Positions 1 through 8,645 of a stretch of 64,000 nucleotides of DNA are shown here, in pieces. The position numbers were made by a program, and so were the translations under genes. The DNA is from Stutzerimonas kirkiae (GTDB lineage Bacteria > Pseudomonadota > Gammaproteobacteria > Pseudomonadales > Pseudomonadaceae). Location of the stretch: positions 1 to 64,000 of the forward strand of contig NZ_QJUO01000006.1 in assembly GCF_004327335.1 (NCBI RefSeq), written 5' to 3'. Under the pieces are notes generated by a model. That model made no database searches, was not told where the DNA came from, and was given only the letters and a program-made list of their open reading frames with translations. Every line of letters begins with the position of its first letter. The first letter of the stretch is position 1.

Positions 1-412
1 GGTCGGGGCGGGCCTGCGCATGCATCAACTGGCGGATACGCTCCCGGGGTTGCCCATTGAACGCTGGCAGGTCGCTGGCGAAGCGGTAGCTGGCGCGCAG
101 CCCGGCCGGCACTTCCAGGCTCAGGTAGCGGATGTCGGCCACGCCGAGTTCCTCGAAGCGCCGGGTATTGATGCCCTGCGCGGGCCACAGCAGGCGCGTA
201 TCGCCTTCTCCCGGCGCGGCGCGCCAGACGAAGGTGATGCGCCAGTCGCCATTCTCCAGGCGCTGGCGCAGGGGAAACTGCCGTTGCGTGAAGAAGCGTT
301 CCAGCGCCTGTGGCGAAGCGTCTTCGCGCAACTGTTGCAGGGGCGGCGCGAGCTCCGCACGGACGCTACCGGCCAGCGTACAGAGCAGCAGCCCGAGCCA
401 GCCTGGTCGCAT
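1..412 (-). CDS. Periplasmic enterobactin-esterase-like protein (N-terminal part, runs off window)
   Basis: The frame opens at ATG 412 and is still open at base 1, so about 137 residues are seen. It starts with a Sec-type signal peptide (Trp-Leu-Gly-Leu-Leu-Leu core, likely cut after VRA). The ITFVWRA and RLLWP patches that follow resemble the N-terminal domain of enterochelin esterases (Fes/IroE/PfeE group); the catalytic alpha/beta-hydrolase domain would lie beyond the edge. Its ATG overlaps the stop of the upstream receptor (TGATG), so the two are probably co-translated. The family opens ferric catecholate siderophores to release iron; a signal peptide suggests a periplasmic enzyme like PfeE. 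The assignment rests on weak N-terminal similarity plus the receptor neighbour. Confidence 0.6.
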   Translation of the reverse strand, partial: MRPGWLGLLLCTLAGSVRAELAPPLQQLREDASPQALERFFTQRQFPLRQRLENGDWRITFVWRAAPGEGDTRLLWPAQGINTRRFEELGVADIRYLSLEVPAGLRASYRFASDLPAFNGQPRERIRQLMHAQARPD

Positions 413-2397
413 CAGAAACTGACCGACAGAGAAGCGTAGATGCGGCGGCGCTCCTCGTTGAAGTCGGCGGTGACATCGCGATCCACTTTTCTGTCGAAGG
501 CGTTCAGCAGGCCGGTGCCGAGGGTCACGTCATCGCTCAGGCGATAGCGCAGGCCCAGGTCGAACAGGGTATAGGCCTCCTTGCGGACCTGGCTGCGGGC
601 GGTCACGCTGGTCAACTGGGTGCCGGTGTAGCGGGCGCTGGTGCTGACTTCCAGGCGGTCGCTGGCATCCCAGTCGATACTCAGGTTGGCGCTGTGGCGC
701 GGGCGGTAGATCATCGGCGTAGGGGAACTGTCGCTTAGGTTCCTGGCATCCAGGTAGCTGTAGTTCAGGCGCGTCCGCCAGTCGCTGCCGAAGTCCTTGT
801 GCAGGCTCAGCTCGGCGCCCTGGGTACGGACCTTGTCGAGGTTCTGGTAGGCGAACACCGGCCGGCCGTCATTGAGGAAGCCGATGAAGTTGCCGTAGCT
901 CGGCGCCAGGCTGACATCACGGGTACGGCTCTGGATATCGATCATGTTGCGCAGGTCGTTGCGGTAGACGGTCAGCGAGCCGCCCCAGCCAGGGTATTCC
1001 AGCAGCAAGGAGATTTCCTTGCTCTTGCTGGTTTCCGGCTCCAGGTCCTGCGAGCCGATGATGTAGCAGCCGTCGGTCTGGCTGCCACAGGAGGCCGAAC
1101 CCCAGTTGGGGCTGTTCTGCAGCAGGGTCGGGGCGCGGAAGGCCTTGGCCCAGCCGCTCTTGATGGTCAGGTGTTCGCCATGCTGCCAGACCAGGTAGGC
1201 CCGCGGGCTGTTGTGCCCGCCGAAGTTCTCGTGGCGGTCGTAGCGGTTGCCGAGGGTCAGGCGCAGGTCCGGCAGCAGCGGCAGGTCGTAGTCGACGAAC
1301 AGCGCCGAGGTGTCCACCGAGGTGCTCGGGTCCTGGCCGTAGGTGCTGCTGCCGGGCAGGCCCGCCAGGTTGGTGGCGTCGTCCAGCTCCTCGCGCTTCC
1401 ATTCGCCGCCCAGGCGCAGGTTGGTCTGCCACAGCGGCAGCGCCAGGCGGCCCTGGGCAATGTAGGTATTGGCCTCGTTGGGGTTGTTCTCGCCACTGAT
1501 GGAGCCGTCCAGGTTGAGTGTCTCGTCGGCCTGCAGGCTGAACTCGCTGCTGCCGAAGCCGTACTCGCCCTTGTGGGTCAGGGCGTAGGCTTCGCGGCGC
1601 AGGACGAAGTCATAATGGTTGCGGCGCGAGCTGTCGACATTCAATGACAGTTCGTTCGCTTCATCGACGAACCAGGTCAGCTCGCCATTGGTCGAGTTGT
1701 TGCGGTTGGCCGGGAGGCCGTCCTGGCCGCTGCCGTTGACCTCGTGGTCGGCCTGCCGGCGGTCGGCGGCGGCGGACAGTTTGAGCAGCAGGCGTTCCGG
1801 CACCAGCGGCCCGCTGAGCGATGCGCTGGTCTTCCAGGCATCGCCCGCGTCACGGTCCTGCTGGGTGATGGTGGTGGCGCTGAAATTGCCGCGCCAGGTC
1901 GGCGAAGCCTTTTTGGTGATGATATTGATCACGCCGCCGATGGCGTCCGAGCCGTACAGCGAGGACATCGGCCCGCGCACCACTTCGATCCGTTCGATCA
2001 GCTCGGGAGCGATCCAGCCTGTGTCGTAGTCGTTGCCACGGAAGGCGTTGGAGGTCGAGTTGACCCGGCGGCCGTCGATCAGGATCAGCGTGTAGGCCTG
2101 GCCGAAGCCGCGCAGCTGGACGCCGGGGACGGTGTTGCCGGAGCGGCTCAGGGTGACGCCTTCGACCCGGCCCAGCAGGTCGGCCAGGTCGAGAACCGGC
2201 CGCCGGGCGATCTCCTCGGCGTCGATCACGGTGATGCTGGCCGGCGCTTCGCGCAGGGTCTGCTCGGCCGCGCTGGCGGTGACCACGGTCGAGCCGAGTT
2301 CGAGGCTTTCCTGTGCCTGGGCCAGTGAGGTGCCGCACAGCAGGCAGCCAAGGATGCCGCTGCGCAGCAGGAAGGAAGGGGCATGGGGATACGACAT
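412..2397 (-). CDS. TonB-dependent catecholate-siderophore receptor (CirA/FepA-like)
   Basis: A 661-residue outer-membrane receptor. Residues 1-28 form a signal peptide ending AQA. A TonB-box-like STVVTAS lies near residues 36-42. The plug domain follows (APASITVIDAEEI, then LRGFGQAYTLILIDGRRVN, with the conserved VVRGPMSSLYGSDAIGGVIN near 140-160), then a beta-barrel ending in Phe (SLSVSF). Length and plug sequence match CirA, FepA and IroN rather than the longer ferrichrome receptors. It overlaps the esterase gene downstream and is divergent from an AraC regulator, with a Fur-box-like sequence between them. Iron-repressed uptake of a catecholate siderophore is inferred; a colicin- or heme-type ligand cannot be excluded. 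Confidence 0.88.
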   Translation of the reverse strand: MSYPHAPSFLLRSGILGCLLCGTSLAQAQESLELGSTVVTASAAEQTLREAPASITVIDAEEIARRPVLDLADLLGRVEGVTLSRSGNTVPGVQLRGFGQAYTLILIDGRRVNSTSNAFRGNDYDTGWIAPELIERIEVVRGPMSSLYGSDAIGGVINIITKKASPTWRGNFSATTITQQDRDAGDAWKTSASLSGPLVPERLLLKLSAAADRRQADHEVNGSGQDGLPANRNNSTNGELTWFVDEANELSLNVDSSRRNHYDFVLRREAYALTHKGEYGFGSSEFSLQADETLNLDGSISGENNPNEANTYIAQGRLALPLWQTNLRLGGEWKREELDDATNLAGLPGSSTYGQDPSTSVDTSALFVDYDLPLLPDLRLTLGNRYDRHENFGGHNSPRAYLVWQHGEHLTIKSGWAKAFRAPTLLQNSPNWGSASCGSQTDGCYIIGSQDLEPETSKSKEISLLLEYPGWGGSLTVYRNDLRNMIDIQSRTRDVSLAPSYGNFIGFLNDGRPVFAYQNLDKVRTQGAELSLHKDFGSDWRTRLNYSYLDARNLSDSSPTPMIYRPRHSANLSIDWDASDRLEVSTSARYTGTQLTSVTARSQVRKEAYTLFDLGLRYRLSDDVTLGTGLLNAFDRKVDRDVTADFNEERRRIYASLSVSF

Positions 2398-2462
2398 GAT
2401 GGATGCTCGGCCTTGTGTCTAGCGTAGGGGCGCGTCTGGAGCGCGTTAGGGAAACTGTCTCA

Positions 2463-2481
2463 AATAATAATAATCCTCATT
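2463..2481. promoter_or_regulatory. Fur-box-like operator between receptor and AraC regulator
   Basis: AATAATAATAATCCTCATT matches 14 of 19 positions of the Fur consensus GATAATGATAATCATTATC. It lies 66 bp before the receptor ATG (minus strand) and 68 bp before the preferred AraC start (plus strand), so Fur could control both. Binding is inferred from sequence only. Confidence 0.6.
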
Positions 2482-2548
2482 TTATTTGCAGGCCTTTGCG
2501 CCAGCATGGAAAAATCTTTGCCTGAAATCGCCTTCCTGGTGCCCGCCG

Positions 2549-3514
2549 ATGCTGCCGTTGTCTTCCAACCTGATTACCGTCGCCGATATGTACCGGCGCA
2601 AGGCCGAGCGCCTGGGTGGCCCGCCCAGCTTCGATCGGGAACTGGCGCAGGACGAGGCGGTGCTGCAGGGTGAGTTGCGTACCCACGCCCTGGCCAGCGG
2701 CCTGATCATCCACCTGGCGCGGGTGCGCGACCTGCAGGACATGGGCAGCCACAACCTGTTGCAGCCGGGCATCAAGGCGACCTTCCTGCTGGAGGGCCAG
2801 ACCCGCCTCGGCTATGGCCGCAACGACTACCTGCTGGACAGCCGCAAGGCCCCGGCGGTGCTGCTCGGGCTGGCCGAGGAAGATCGCTTCAGGCGTGCCT
2901 GGAGCCGCCAGCGGCACGAGGCCAAGGTTTGCCTGACGCTGTCCGAGCAATGGCTGGAGCGCCTGGCGCTGTGCGGGGAGAGCGCCGGCGGGGTGGCGCG
3001 CTTTCGCCGCGAGCACCTGTCCGAGTGCCCCTGGACGCCTTCGGCCAGCGCGCTCGAGATGGCCCGCCAACTGCTCCTGGTGCCGTGCCTGGACGCCGGC
3101 CTGCTCGACCTCTACCTGGAAAGCCGCTGCCTGCCGATCGTCTTCGAACTGCTCGAGCGCATCACTGGCACGCTGGCCCGGCCGCTCAGCCTGTCGGCCC
3201 GCCAGCGGCAGCGCATCGAGCGCCTGCGCCAGTTCCTCGACAGTGGTGAAGCCGATGGCCTGAGCCTGCAGCGTATCGCCGCGCACAACGGCTTCAATGT
3301 GCTCGACATGCAGCGGCTGTTCCGCCAGGCCCAGGGCACCACGGTCTTCGCCTATATGAAGGAGCGGCGCATGCAACTGGCACGCCGCGCCCTGCTCGAA
3401 GACGGCCTGCCGGTGGCCCTGGCGGCGGACGTGGCCGGCTTCGGCAACCCGGCCAACTTCGCCACGGCGTTCAAGCGGCGCTTCGGTATCAGCCCATCGA
3501 AGATCAGGCCGTAA
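2549..3514 (+). CDS. AraC-family regulator, PchR-like
   Basis: From ATG 2549 the protein has 321 residues. The frame is open back to a TTG at 2486, but that lies immediately after the Fur-box-like site; ATG 2588 is another option, and none has a good ribosome site. The N-terminal half (LIIHLARVRDL, FLLEGQTRLGYG) is a sensing region of the PchR type. The C-terminal part carries two AraC helix-turn-helix units (DGLSLQRIAAHNGFNVLDMQ and PVALAADVAGFGNPANFATA), ending GISPSKIRP. PchR-type regulators bind a ferric siderophore and activate the cognate receptor. The divergent receptor with the shared Fur-like site fits that role; the effector is unknown. Confidence 0.82.
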   Translation: MLPLSSNLITVADMYRRKAERLGGPPSFDRELAQDEAVLQGELRTHALASGLIIHLARVRDLQDMGSHNLLQPGIKATFLLEGQTRLGYGRNDYLLDSRKAPAVLLGLAEEDRFRRAWSRQRHEAKVCLTLSEQWLERLALCGESAGGVARFRREHLSECPWTPSASALEMARQLLLVPCLDAGLLDLYLESRCLPIVFELLERITGTLARPLSLSARQRQRIERLRQFLDSGEADGLSLQRIAAHNGFNVLDMQRLFRQAQGTTVFAYMKERRMQLARRALLEDGLPVALAADVAGFGNPANFATAFKRRFGISPSKIRP

Positions 3515-3532
3515 GGTGCGCCGCGCGCACCT
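3514..3532. repeat. Short GC-rich palindrome, GGTGCGC...GCGCACC family
   Basis: AGGTGCGC-CGC-GCGCACCT is a perfect 8-bp-arm inverted repeat overlapping the stop codon of the AraC gene. Related copies lie at 8678, 12095, 19285, 22726 and 60037. It could act as a terminator stem, but no T-run follows. Confidence 0.7.
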
Positions 3533-3633
3533 GGGCGGCGAACCCGGCGCGCGTGGCGTACCCTACGACCGAAGCTCCGTGGAAGAGGCTCGGGAGCGGT
3601 CACGGGCACGGCCTGCCATATTCCATATTGACC

Positions 3634-3657
3634 AGTGCTGAACAGCAATCCAGCACT
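3634..3657. terminator. Hairpin downstream of the AraC gene
   Basis: AGTGCTG and CAGCACT pair across a 10-base loop that itself contains AACAGCA. TTTGTGTT follows, so weak termination of rightward transcription is possible. Confidence 0.35.
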
Positions 3658-3691
3658 TTGTGTTATCAGGCATTTTCCCGGAGAGCTGTAG

Positions 3692-3707
3692 ATATAGATA
3701 TCTATAT
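3692..3707. promoter_or_regulatory. Perfect 16-bp AT-rich palindrome upstream of OprD-type porin gene
   Basis: ATATAGATATCTATAT is fully symmetrical. It lies 93 bp before the porin ATG, in the only AT-rich stretch of this intergenic region (3533-3800). A dimeric regulator site is plausible. A TGGCATAGTTCTCGAA sequence at 3729-3744 resembles a sigma-54 promoter but lacks the -12 GC. Confidence 0.4.
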
Positions 3708-3800
3708 GATTAATAAGGAAAAATAAGTTGGCATAGTTCTCGAATAGAGCCCTTCAGCGCCGAAGTGCGTCGCCAACCACCGAAACCTGAAGGGTTCATC

Positions 3801-5138
3801 ATGAAAGATTCCACGAGTGCCTTGCTGCTGGTCGCCACCAGCCTGTTTCCCATGCTCACCCTGGCGGACGAGGGTTTTCTCGCCGACAGCAGCCTGAATA
3901 TCCTCAATCGCAACTTCTACTGGAGCAACGATTTCCGCAACGGTGACTTCGCCGTCAACCCGAATAATGGCGAACGCCAGAGCCGCCAGGCGGAATGGGC
4001 GCATGGCGTGGTCGGCAAGTTCGTCTCCGGCTTCACCCAAGGCACCGTCGGCTTCGGTGTGGATGCCCATGCCATCCTCGGTATCAAGCTCGACGGCGGC
4101 AATGGCCTGGTGGGCAACGGTGTCGGCGTCCCCGGCGTGGTATCGCGCAAGGGCAGTGATTTCGACGGCAAGCCGCAGGACGAATTCAGCAAGCTCGGCG
4201 GTGCGCTGAAGGCGCGTATCCACAAGACCGAACTGCACTATGGCGATGTATTCCCCAGCAGCCCGGTGCTGGCCGCCAGCGATATCCGCCTGTTGCCGCA
4301 GAGCCTGCGCGGCTGGCTGCTCAAGGATGCGACCTTCGACGGCCTGGCCCTGCAGGCCGGCAAGCTGGAGTCCAGCAGCGACCGCGCCGCCAGTAGCCAC
4401 CGTGGCGACCTGGGCACCGTCTATGGCGGCCGCCTGAAGGATGCCGACGATGTCGCCTATCTCGGCGGCAGCTACCAGTTGAACGACAACTGGGCGTTCA
4501 AGCTGCACACCAGCCGGCTGGACAATGTCTGGAACCAGTCCTTCGCCCGTGTCGACTTCACGCAGCAACTGGGCGAGAAGCTCAGTTGGGATACCGGCCT
4601 CAACTACTACCGCACCCGCGACACTGGCCGCGCGCTGCTCGGCGCGATCGACAACGATTCCTGGAGCACCCACCTGGGCGTGAACATCGGCCATCACCGG
4701 CTGCTGGCGGCCTATTCGCAGATCCGTGGCGACCAGCCGTTCGACTACGTGTGGAACACCTATGACCTGCAACTGGACAACGCCTCGCAGATTTCCGACT
4801 TCAACAACCCCAACGAGCGCTCCTGGCAGGCCGCCTACACCTATGACTTCGCCGGCCTCGGCGTGCCGGGCCTGAGCGTCACCACCCGCTACCTGTCGGG
4901 CGACAATATCGACGGGCGCAAGGCCGGTGCCGGCTATGCCTATTTCAACGCGGTCAGCGACGGCAAGCACTGGGAGCGCAATGTCTGGGTCACCTATACG
5001 CTGCAGAACGGCCCGGCCAAGGACCTCGCCTTCAAGGTGTTCCAGGCCACCCACCGCACCAGCAGGCACAGCGCCGAGCAGGATGTCGACCAACTGCGCC
5101 TGATCGTCGAATACCCGCTCGACCTGCGCCTGCTGTGA
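3801..5138 (+). CDS. OprD-family outer-membrane porin
   Basis: 445 residues from ATG 3801, chosen over an in-frame upstream start because it opens directly into a signal peptide (STSALLLVATSLFPMLTLA, cut before DEGFL) and has AAGGG upstream. The mature start GFLADSSLNILNRNFYW, the LRLL...SLRGWLL patch and the end RLIVEYPLDLRLL are typical of OprD/OccD/OccK specific porins of Pseudomonas, which admit small carboxylated or other charged nutrients. It is the first gene of a rightward cluster with a sugar-type ABC importer, so it probably supplies the outer-membrane step for the same substrate. Only 11 bases separate it from the next gene. Confidence 0.88.
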   Translation: MKDSTSALLLVATSLFPMLTLADEGFLADSSLNILNRNFYWSNDFRNGDFAVNPNNGERQSRQAEWAHGVVGKFVSGFTQGTVGFGVDAHAILGIKLDGGNGLVGNGVGVPGVVSRKGSDFDGKPQDEFSKLGGALKARIHKTELHYGDVFPSSPVLAASDIRLLPQSLRGWLLKDATFDGLALQAGKLESSSDRAASSHRGDLGTVYGGRLKDADDVAYLGGSYQLNDNWAFKLHTSRLDNVWNQSFARVDFTQQLGEKLSWDTGLNYYRTRDTGRALLGAIDNDSWSTHLGVNIGHHRLLAAYSQIRGDQPFDYVWNTYDLQLDNASQISDFNNPNERSWQAAYTYDFAGLGVPGLSVTTRYLSGDNIDGRKAGAGYAYFNAVSDGKHWERNVWVTYTLQNGPAKDLAFKVFQATHRTSRHSAEQDVDQLRLIVEYPLDLRLL

Positions 5139-5149
5139 GGGCCGGGTCG

Positions 5150-6112
5150 ATGAAGCGACTATCAGCCCTGTTGCTGGGCGCCCTGCTGCTGGCCAGCGCC
5201 GGCGCCCAGGCCGAGGACGAGGAAGTGCCGTCGCTGGCCGGCAAGCGCATCGCCATCAGCATGACCGGCACCAGCCATTACTTCGACGTGAAGGCGTTCC
5301 AGGCCCAGGTCGACGAGGTCAAGCGCCTCGGCGGCACGCCGATCACCCTGGATGCCGGGCGCAACGACAAGAACCTGGTCACCCAGTTGCAGACCCTGGT
5401 GACGCAGAAACCCGACGCGGTGATCCAGACCCTCGGCACGCTCAGCGTGATCGACCCCTGGCTCAAGCGCATCCGCGCGGCCGGCATCCCGCTGTTCACC
5501 ATCGACGTACCGTCACAGCACAGCCTCAACAACACCACCTCGGACAACCACGCGGCCGGCCGGCAACTGGCCGAACGCCTGGTCGAGGACAGCGGCGGCA
5601 AGGGCAATATCCTGGTGTTCAACGGCTTCTATGGGGTGCCGGTGTGCCGGATCCGTTATGACGAGCTGACCAGGGTGCTGGCCGATCATCCGCAACTGAA
5701 GATCCTTCAGCCCGAGCTGCGCGACGTGATTCCCAACACCGTGCAGGACGCCCGTGCGCAGATCGCCGCACTGCTCAACAAGTATCCCAAGGGCGAGATC
5801 GCCGCCATCTGGGCGGCCTGGGACATTCCCCAGCTCGGCGCCAGCCAGGCGCTGATCGATGCCGGGCGCAGCGAGATCAAGACCTACGGTGTCGATGGCA
5901 CGCCGGAAGTGCTCGACCTGCTGCGCCGCGAAGACTCCCCGGTCGGCGCCGTGGTGGCCCAGCAACCCGCGCTGATCGGCAGGACCGCGGTGCGCAACGT
6001 CGCCCGTTACCTGGCTGGCGAGCACGACCTGCCCAGGGAAACCCACGTGGCCACGCTGCTGACCACGGCAGACAACCTGAACGATGTGCAGATACTGCGA
6101 GGTGACCAATGA
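5150..6112 (+). CDS. Periplasmic substrate-binding protein, RbsB-like (Sec-exported)
   Basis: 320 residues from ATG 5150 (GAGG nine bases upstream); an in-frame GTG at 5135 overlaps the porin stop and is less likely. The signal peptide ends GAQA before EDEEVPSLAGKRIAI. The body is a type-1 periplasmic binding fold of the ribose/autoinducer class: KPDAVIQTLGTLSVIDPW, LFTIDVPSQHS, AAGRQLAERLV, IWAAWD, YGVDGTPEVLDLL. It overlaps the next gene by four bases. That neighbour is a close paralogue and they form a tandem pair feeding one ABC importer. The ligand is unknown; the family binds sugars and related polar compounds. Confidence 0.88.
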   Translation: MKRLSALLLGALLLASAGAQAEDEEVPSLAGKRIAISMTGTSHYFDVKAFQAQVDEVKRLGGTPITLDAGRNDKNLVTQLQTLVTQKPDAVIQTLGTLSVIDPWLKRIRAAGIPLFTIDVPSQHSLNNTTSDNHAAGRQLAERLVEDSGGKGNILVFNGFYGVPVCRIRYDELTRVLADHPQLKILQPELRDVIPNTVQDARAQIAALLNKYPKGEIAAIWAAWDIPQLGASQALIDAGRSEIKTYGVDGTPEVLDLLRREDSPVGAVVAQQPALIGRTAVRNVARYLAGEHDLPRETHVATLLTTADNLNDVQILRGDQ

Positions 6113-7131
6113 GCCACGACAATGACTTCGGCATCGGCCGTCGTACCCTGCTGGGCGCCGGGCTGGGCCTGGCCGCCGGCCTCGGCCTGTCTTCCCTGGC
6201 GCGCGCCGCGACGCCGGGCGCCGCTGGCGGCGGCGACCAGGATGTGCCGTCGCTGGCCGGCAAGCGCATCGCCATCAGCACCGTGGGCACCAGCATCTAT
6301 TTCGACAGCCGCGCCTTCGCCGCGCAGGTCGAGGAGGTCAAGCGCCTCGGCGGCACGCCGATCACTCTGGATGCCGGGCGCAACGACAAGGCCATGGTCA
6401 CCCAGTTGCAGAACCTGGTGACGCAGAAGCCCGACGCGGTGATCCACACCCTCGGCACCCTGAGCATCATCGACCCATGGTTCAAGCGCATCGCCGCCGC
6501 CGGCATCCCGCTGTTCACCATCGAGGTGCCGTCGCAGCATGCCATCAACACCATTTCGGCGGACAACTGGACCACCGGGCTGGTGCTGGCCAAGAAGTTG
6601 GTGGCCGACTTGCGGGGCAAGGGCCGGGTGCTGGTGTTCAACGGCTTCTACGGCGTACCGAGCTGCGGCATCCGCTACGACCAGTTGAAGCTGGTGACCA
6701 GGTACTACCCGCAGATCGAGTTCATCCAGCCGGAGCTGCGCGACGTGATCCCCAACACTGTGCAGGATGCCCGTGGTCAGGTCTCGGCGCTGCTCAACAA
6801 GTACCCGAAGGGCGAGCTGGATGCCATCTGGACGGCCTGGGACCTGCCGCAACTGGGCGCCAGCCAGGCCTTGATCGAAGCCGCTCGCACCGAGGTCAAG
6901 ACCTACGGCGTCGATGGCACGCCGGAAGTGCTGGAACTGCTGAAGCAGCCCGGTACGCCGGTGGCGGCGGTGGTTTCGCAGCAGCCGGCGCTGATCGGGC
7001 GGACCGCCGTGCACAACGTCGCCCGCTACCTGGCCGGCGAGCACGACCTGCCCAGGGAAACCTTCGTCGAGACGCTGCTGACCACCGCCGACAACGTCGA
7101 TGAGGTCAAGCGTATCCGGGGGGATGCATGA
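6109..7131 (+). CDS. Periplasmic substrate-binding protein, RbsB-like (Tat-exported paralogue)
   Basis: 340 residues starting at an ATGA overlap with the gene before. The leader GIGRRTLLGAGLGL carries a twin-arginine pair before a long hydrophobic stretch, so this copy looks Tat-exported while its tandem paralogue is Sec-exported. The mature parts are clearly homologous (VPSLAGKRIAIS, KRLGGTPITLDAGRNDK, PELRDVIPNTVQDAR, YGVDGTPEVLELL, ending LLTTADNVDEVKRIRGDA). This is a recent-looking duplication. Tat export may mean the protein folds, or binds a ligand, before secretion. It overlaps the ATPase gene by four bases. Confidence 0.87.
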   Translation: MSHDNDFGIGRRTLLGAGLGLAAGLGLSSLARAATPGAAGGGDQDVPSLAGKRIAISTVGTSIYFDSRAFAAQVEEVKRLGGTPITLDAGRNDKAMVTQLQNLVTQKPDAVIHTLGTLSIIDPWFKRIAAAGIPLFTIEVPSQHAINTISADNWTTGLVLAKKLVADLRGKGRVLVFNGFYGVPSCGIRYDQLKLVTRYYPQIEFIQPELRDVIPNTVQDARGQVSALLNKYPKGELDAIWTAWDLPQLGASQALIEAARTEVKTYGVDGTPEVLELLKQPGTPVAAVVSQQPALIGRTAVHNVARYLAGEHDLPRETFVETLLTTADNVDEVKRIRGDA

Positions 7132-8645
7132 GCAGTGCCCTCGCCCTGGAACTGCGCGGCGTGAGCAAGCGCTTCGGCGCGACCCTGGCGCTGGACGGCG
7201 CCAACCTGCGGGTGCGTCCCGGCAGTGTGCACGGCCTGGTCGGCGAGAATGGCGCCGGCAAGTCGACGCTGATAAAGGTGCTGGCCGGTATCCATCGCCC
7301 GGATGCCGGCAGCCTGTGGCTGGATGGGCGCCAATACGACCACTTCACGCCGCGCCAGGCCGAACGCCTGGGCATTCATTTCATCCACCAGGAGCGCCTG
7401 CTGCCGGCCAGCTTCACGGTCGCCGAAGCGCTGTTCTTCGGCCATGAGTTGCGCCGCGGCCCCTTCGTCGACCGTCGTGCGCAGGAGCGCGAGGCCCGGC
7501 GCCTGCTGAGCGAGCATTTCGACCTGCGGTTACCGCGTGGCGCACTGGTCGGCGAGTTGAGCAGCGCCGAGCAGCAAGTGGTGCAGATCACCCGCGCGCT
7601 GCTCGCCAGGCCGAAGGTGCTGGTGTTCGACGAGCCCAGCGTGGCCCTGGTACAGCGCGAGGTCGAGCAACTGTTGCGGATCGTCCGGCGCCTGCGCGAG
7701 CAGGGCCTGGCGATCATCTATATCTCCCACTATCTGCAGGAAATCGAACACCTGTGCGATTGCGTGACGGTACTGCGCAATGGCCGCGATGTCGCCGAGG
7801 TGGACCCGGCGACCACGCCCCTGCGGGAAATCACCCGGCTGATGGTGAACCGCGAGGTGGGCGATATGTACCCGCCGCGTCAGGCCGTGCCGGGTGCCCC
7901 GCTGCTCGAAGTGACGGGCCTGGGGCGTGCGCCGTTCTACCGCGATATCGAACTGCGGGTCCGGCGCGGAGAGGTCGTCGGCCTGACCGGGCTGGTCGGG
8001 TCCGGTGCCAAGGAACTGTTCAAGGGCCTGTTCGGCCTGCTGCCGGCGCAACAAGGTGAGATTCGCCTGGACGGCGCCGTCCGCCACCTGCGCAGCGCCC
8101 GGCAAGCCGTGCGGCGCGGCAGCGCCCTGCTGCCGGAAGAACGCCGGCGCCAGGGCGTGGCGCTGGATCTGTCGGTACAGGAAAACACCACCCTGGCCAG
8201 CCTGGGGCGCTTCAGCCGCTGGGGGCTGTTGTCGGCCCGGCGCGAGCGCCGCGAGACGCAACGGCTGATCGAGCGGCTGGCGATCAAGACCCCCGGCCCG
8301 CAGGCGCGGGTACGCCAGCTCAGCGGCGGCAACCAGCAGAAGGTGGCGCTGGCCAAGTGGCTGAGCCGGCAATCGACCCTGTACCTGCTGGACGAGCCGA
8401 GCGTCGGTATCGACATCGGCGCCAGGGTGGAAATCTATCGGCTGATCAACGAGCTGGTGGAGCAGGGTGCCGGGGTGCTGTTGTTGTCCTCCGACCTGCC
8501 GGAGTTGCTCGGTCTGTGCGACCGCGTCTACGTCATGCACCGTGGCGCGGTGATCGCCCAGCGGGCCGCCGCCGAGCTCGACAGCGACCAGTTGCTGGCG
8601 CTGGCCACGGCCACCCATGCGGAGGCTGCCGGTCATGTCGCCTAG
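7128..8645 (+). CDS. Sugar-type ABC importer ATPase (RbsA/MglA family)
   Basis: 505 residues with two tandem ABC domains. The first has Walker A GENGAGKST near 38-46, a signature-like LSSAEQQ and Walker B VLVFDEPS. The second has the naturally degenerate Walker A of this family (GLVGSGAKEL), signature LSGGNQQKV and Walker B LYLLDEPSVGIDIG. In the first domain the usual LDEPTAAL is FDEPSVAL. It would sit on the inner membrane with the two permeases downstream and take substrate from the two binding proteins upstream. All junctions overlap or nearly touch, so it is one operon. Confidence 0.9.
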   Translation: MSSALALELRGVSKRFGATLALDGANLRVRPGSVHGLVGENGAGKSTLIKVLAGIHRPDAGSLWLDGRQYDHFTPRQAERLGIHFIHQERLLPASFTVAEALFFGHELRRGPFVDRRAQEREARRLLSEHFDLRLPRGALVGELSSAEQQVVQITRALLARPKVLVFDEPSVALVQREVEQLLRIVRRLREQGLAIIYISHYLQEIEHLCDCVTVLRNGRDVAEVDPATTPLREITRLMVNREVGDMYPPRQAVPGAPLLEVTGLGRAPFYRDIELRVRRGEVVGLTGLVGSGAKELFKGLFGLLPAQQGEIRLDGAVRHLRSARQAVRRGSALLPEERRRQGVALDLSVQENTTLASLGRFSRWGLLSARRERRETQRLIERLAIKTPGPQARVRQLSGGNQQKVALAKWLSRQSTLYLLDEPSVGIDIGARVEIYRLINELVEQGAGVLLLSSDLPELLGLCDRVYVMHRGAVIAQRAAAELDSDQLLALATATHAEAAGHVA

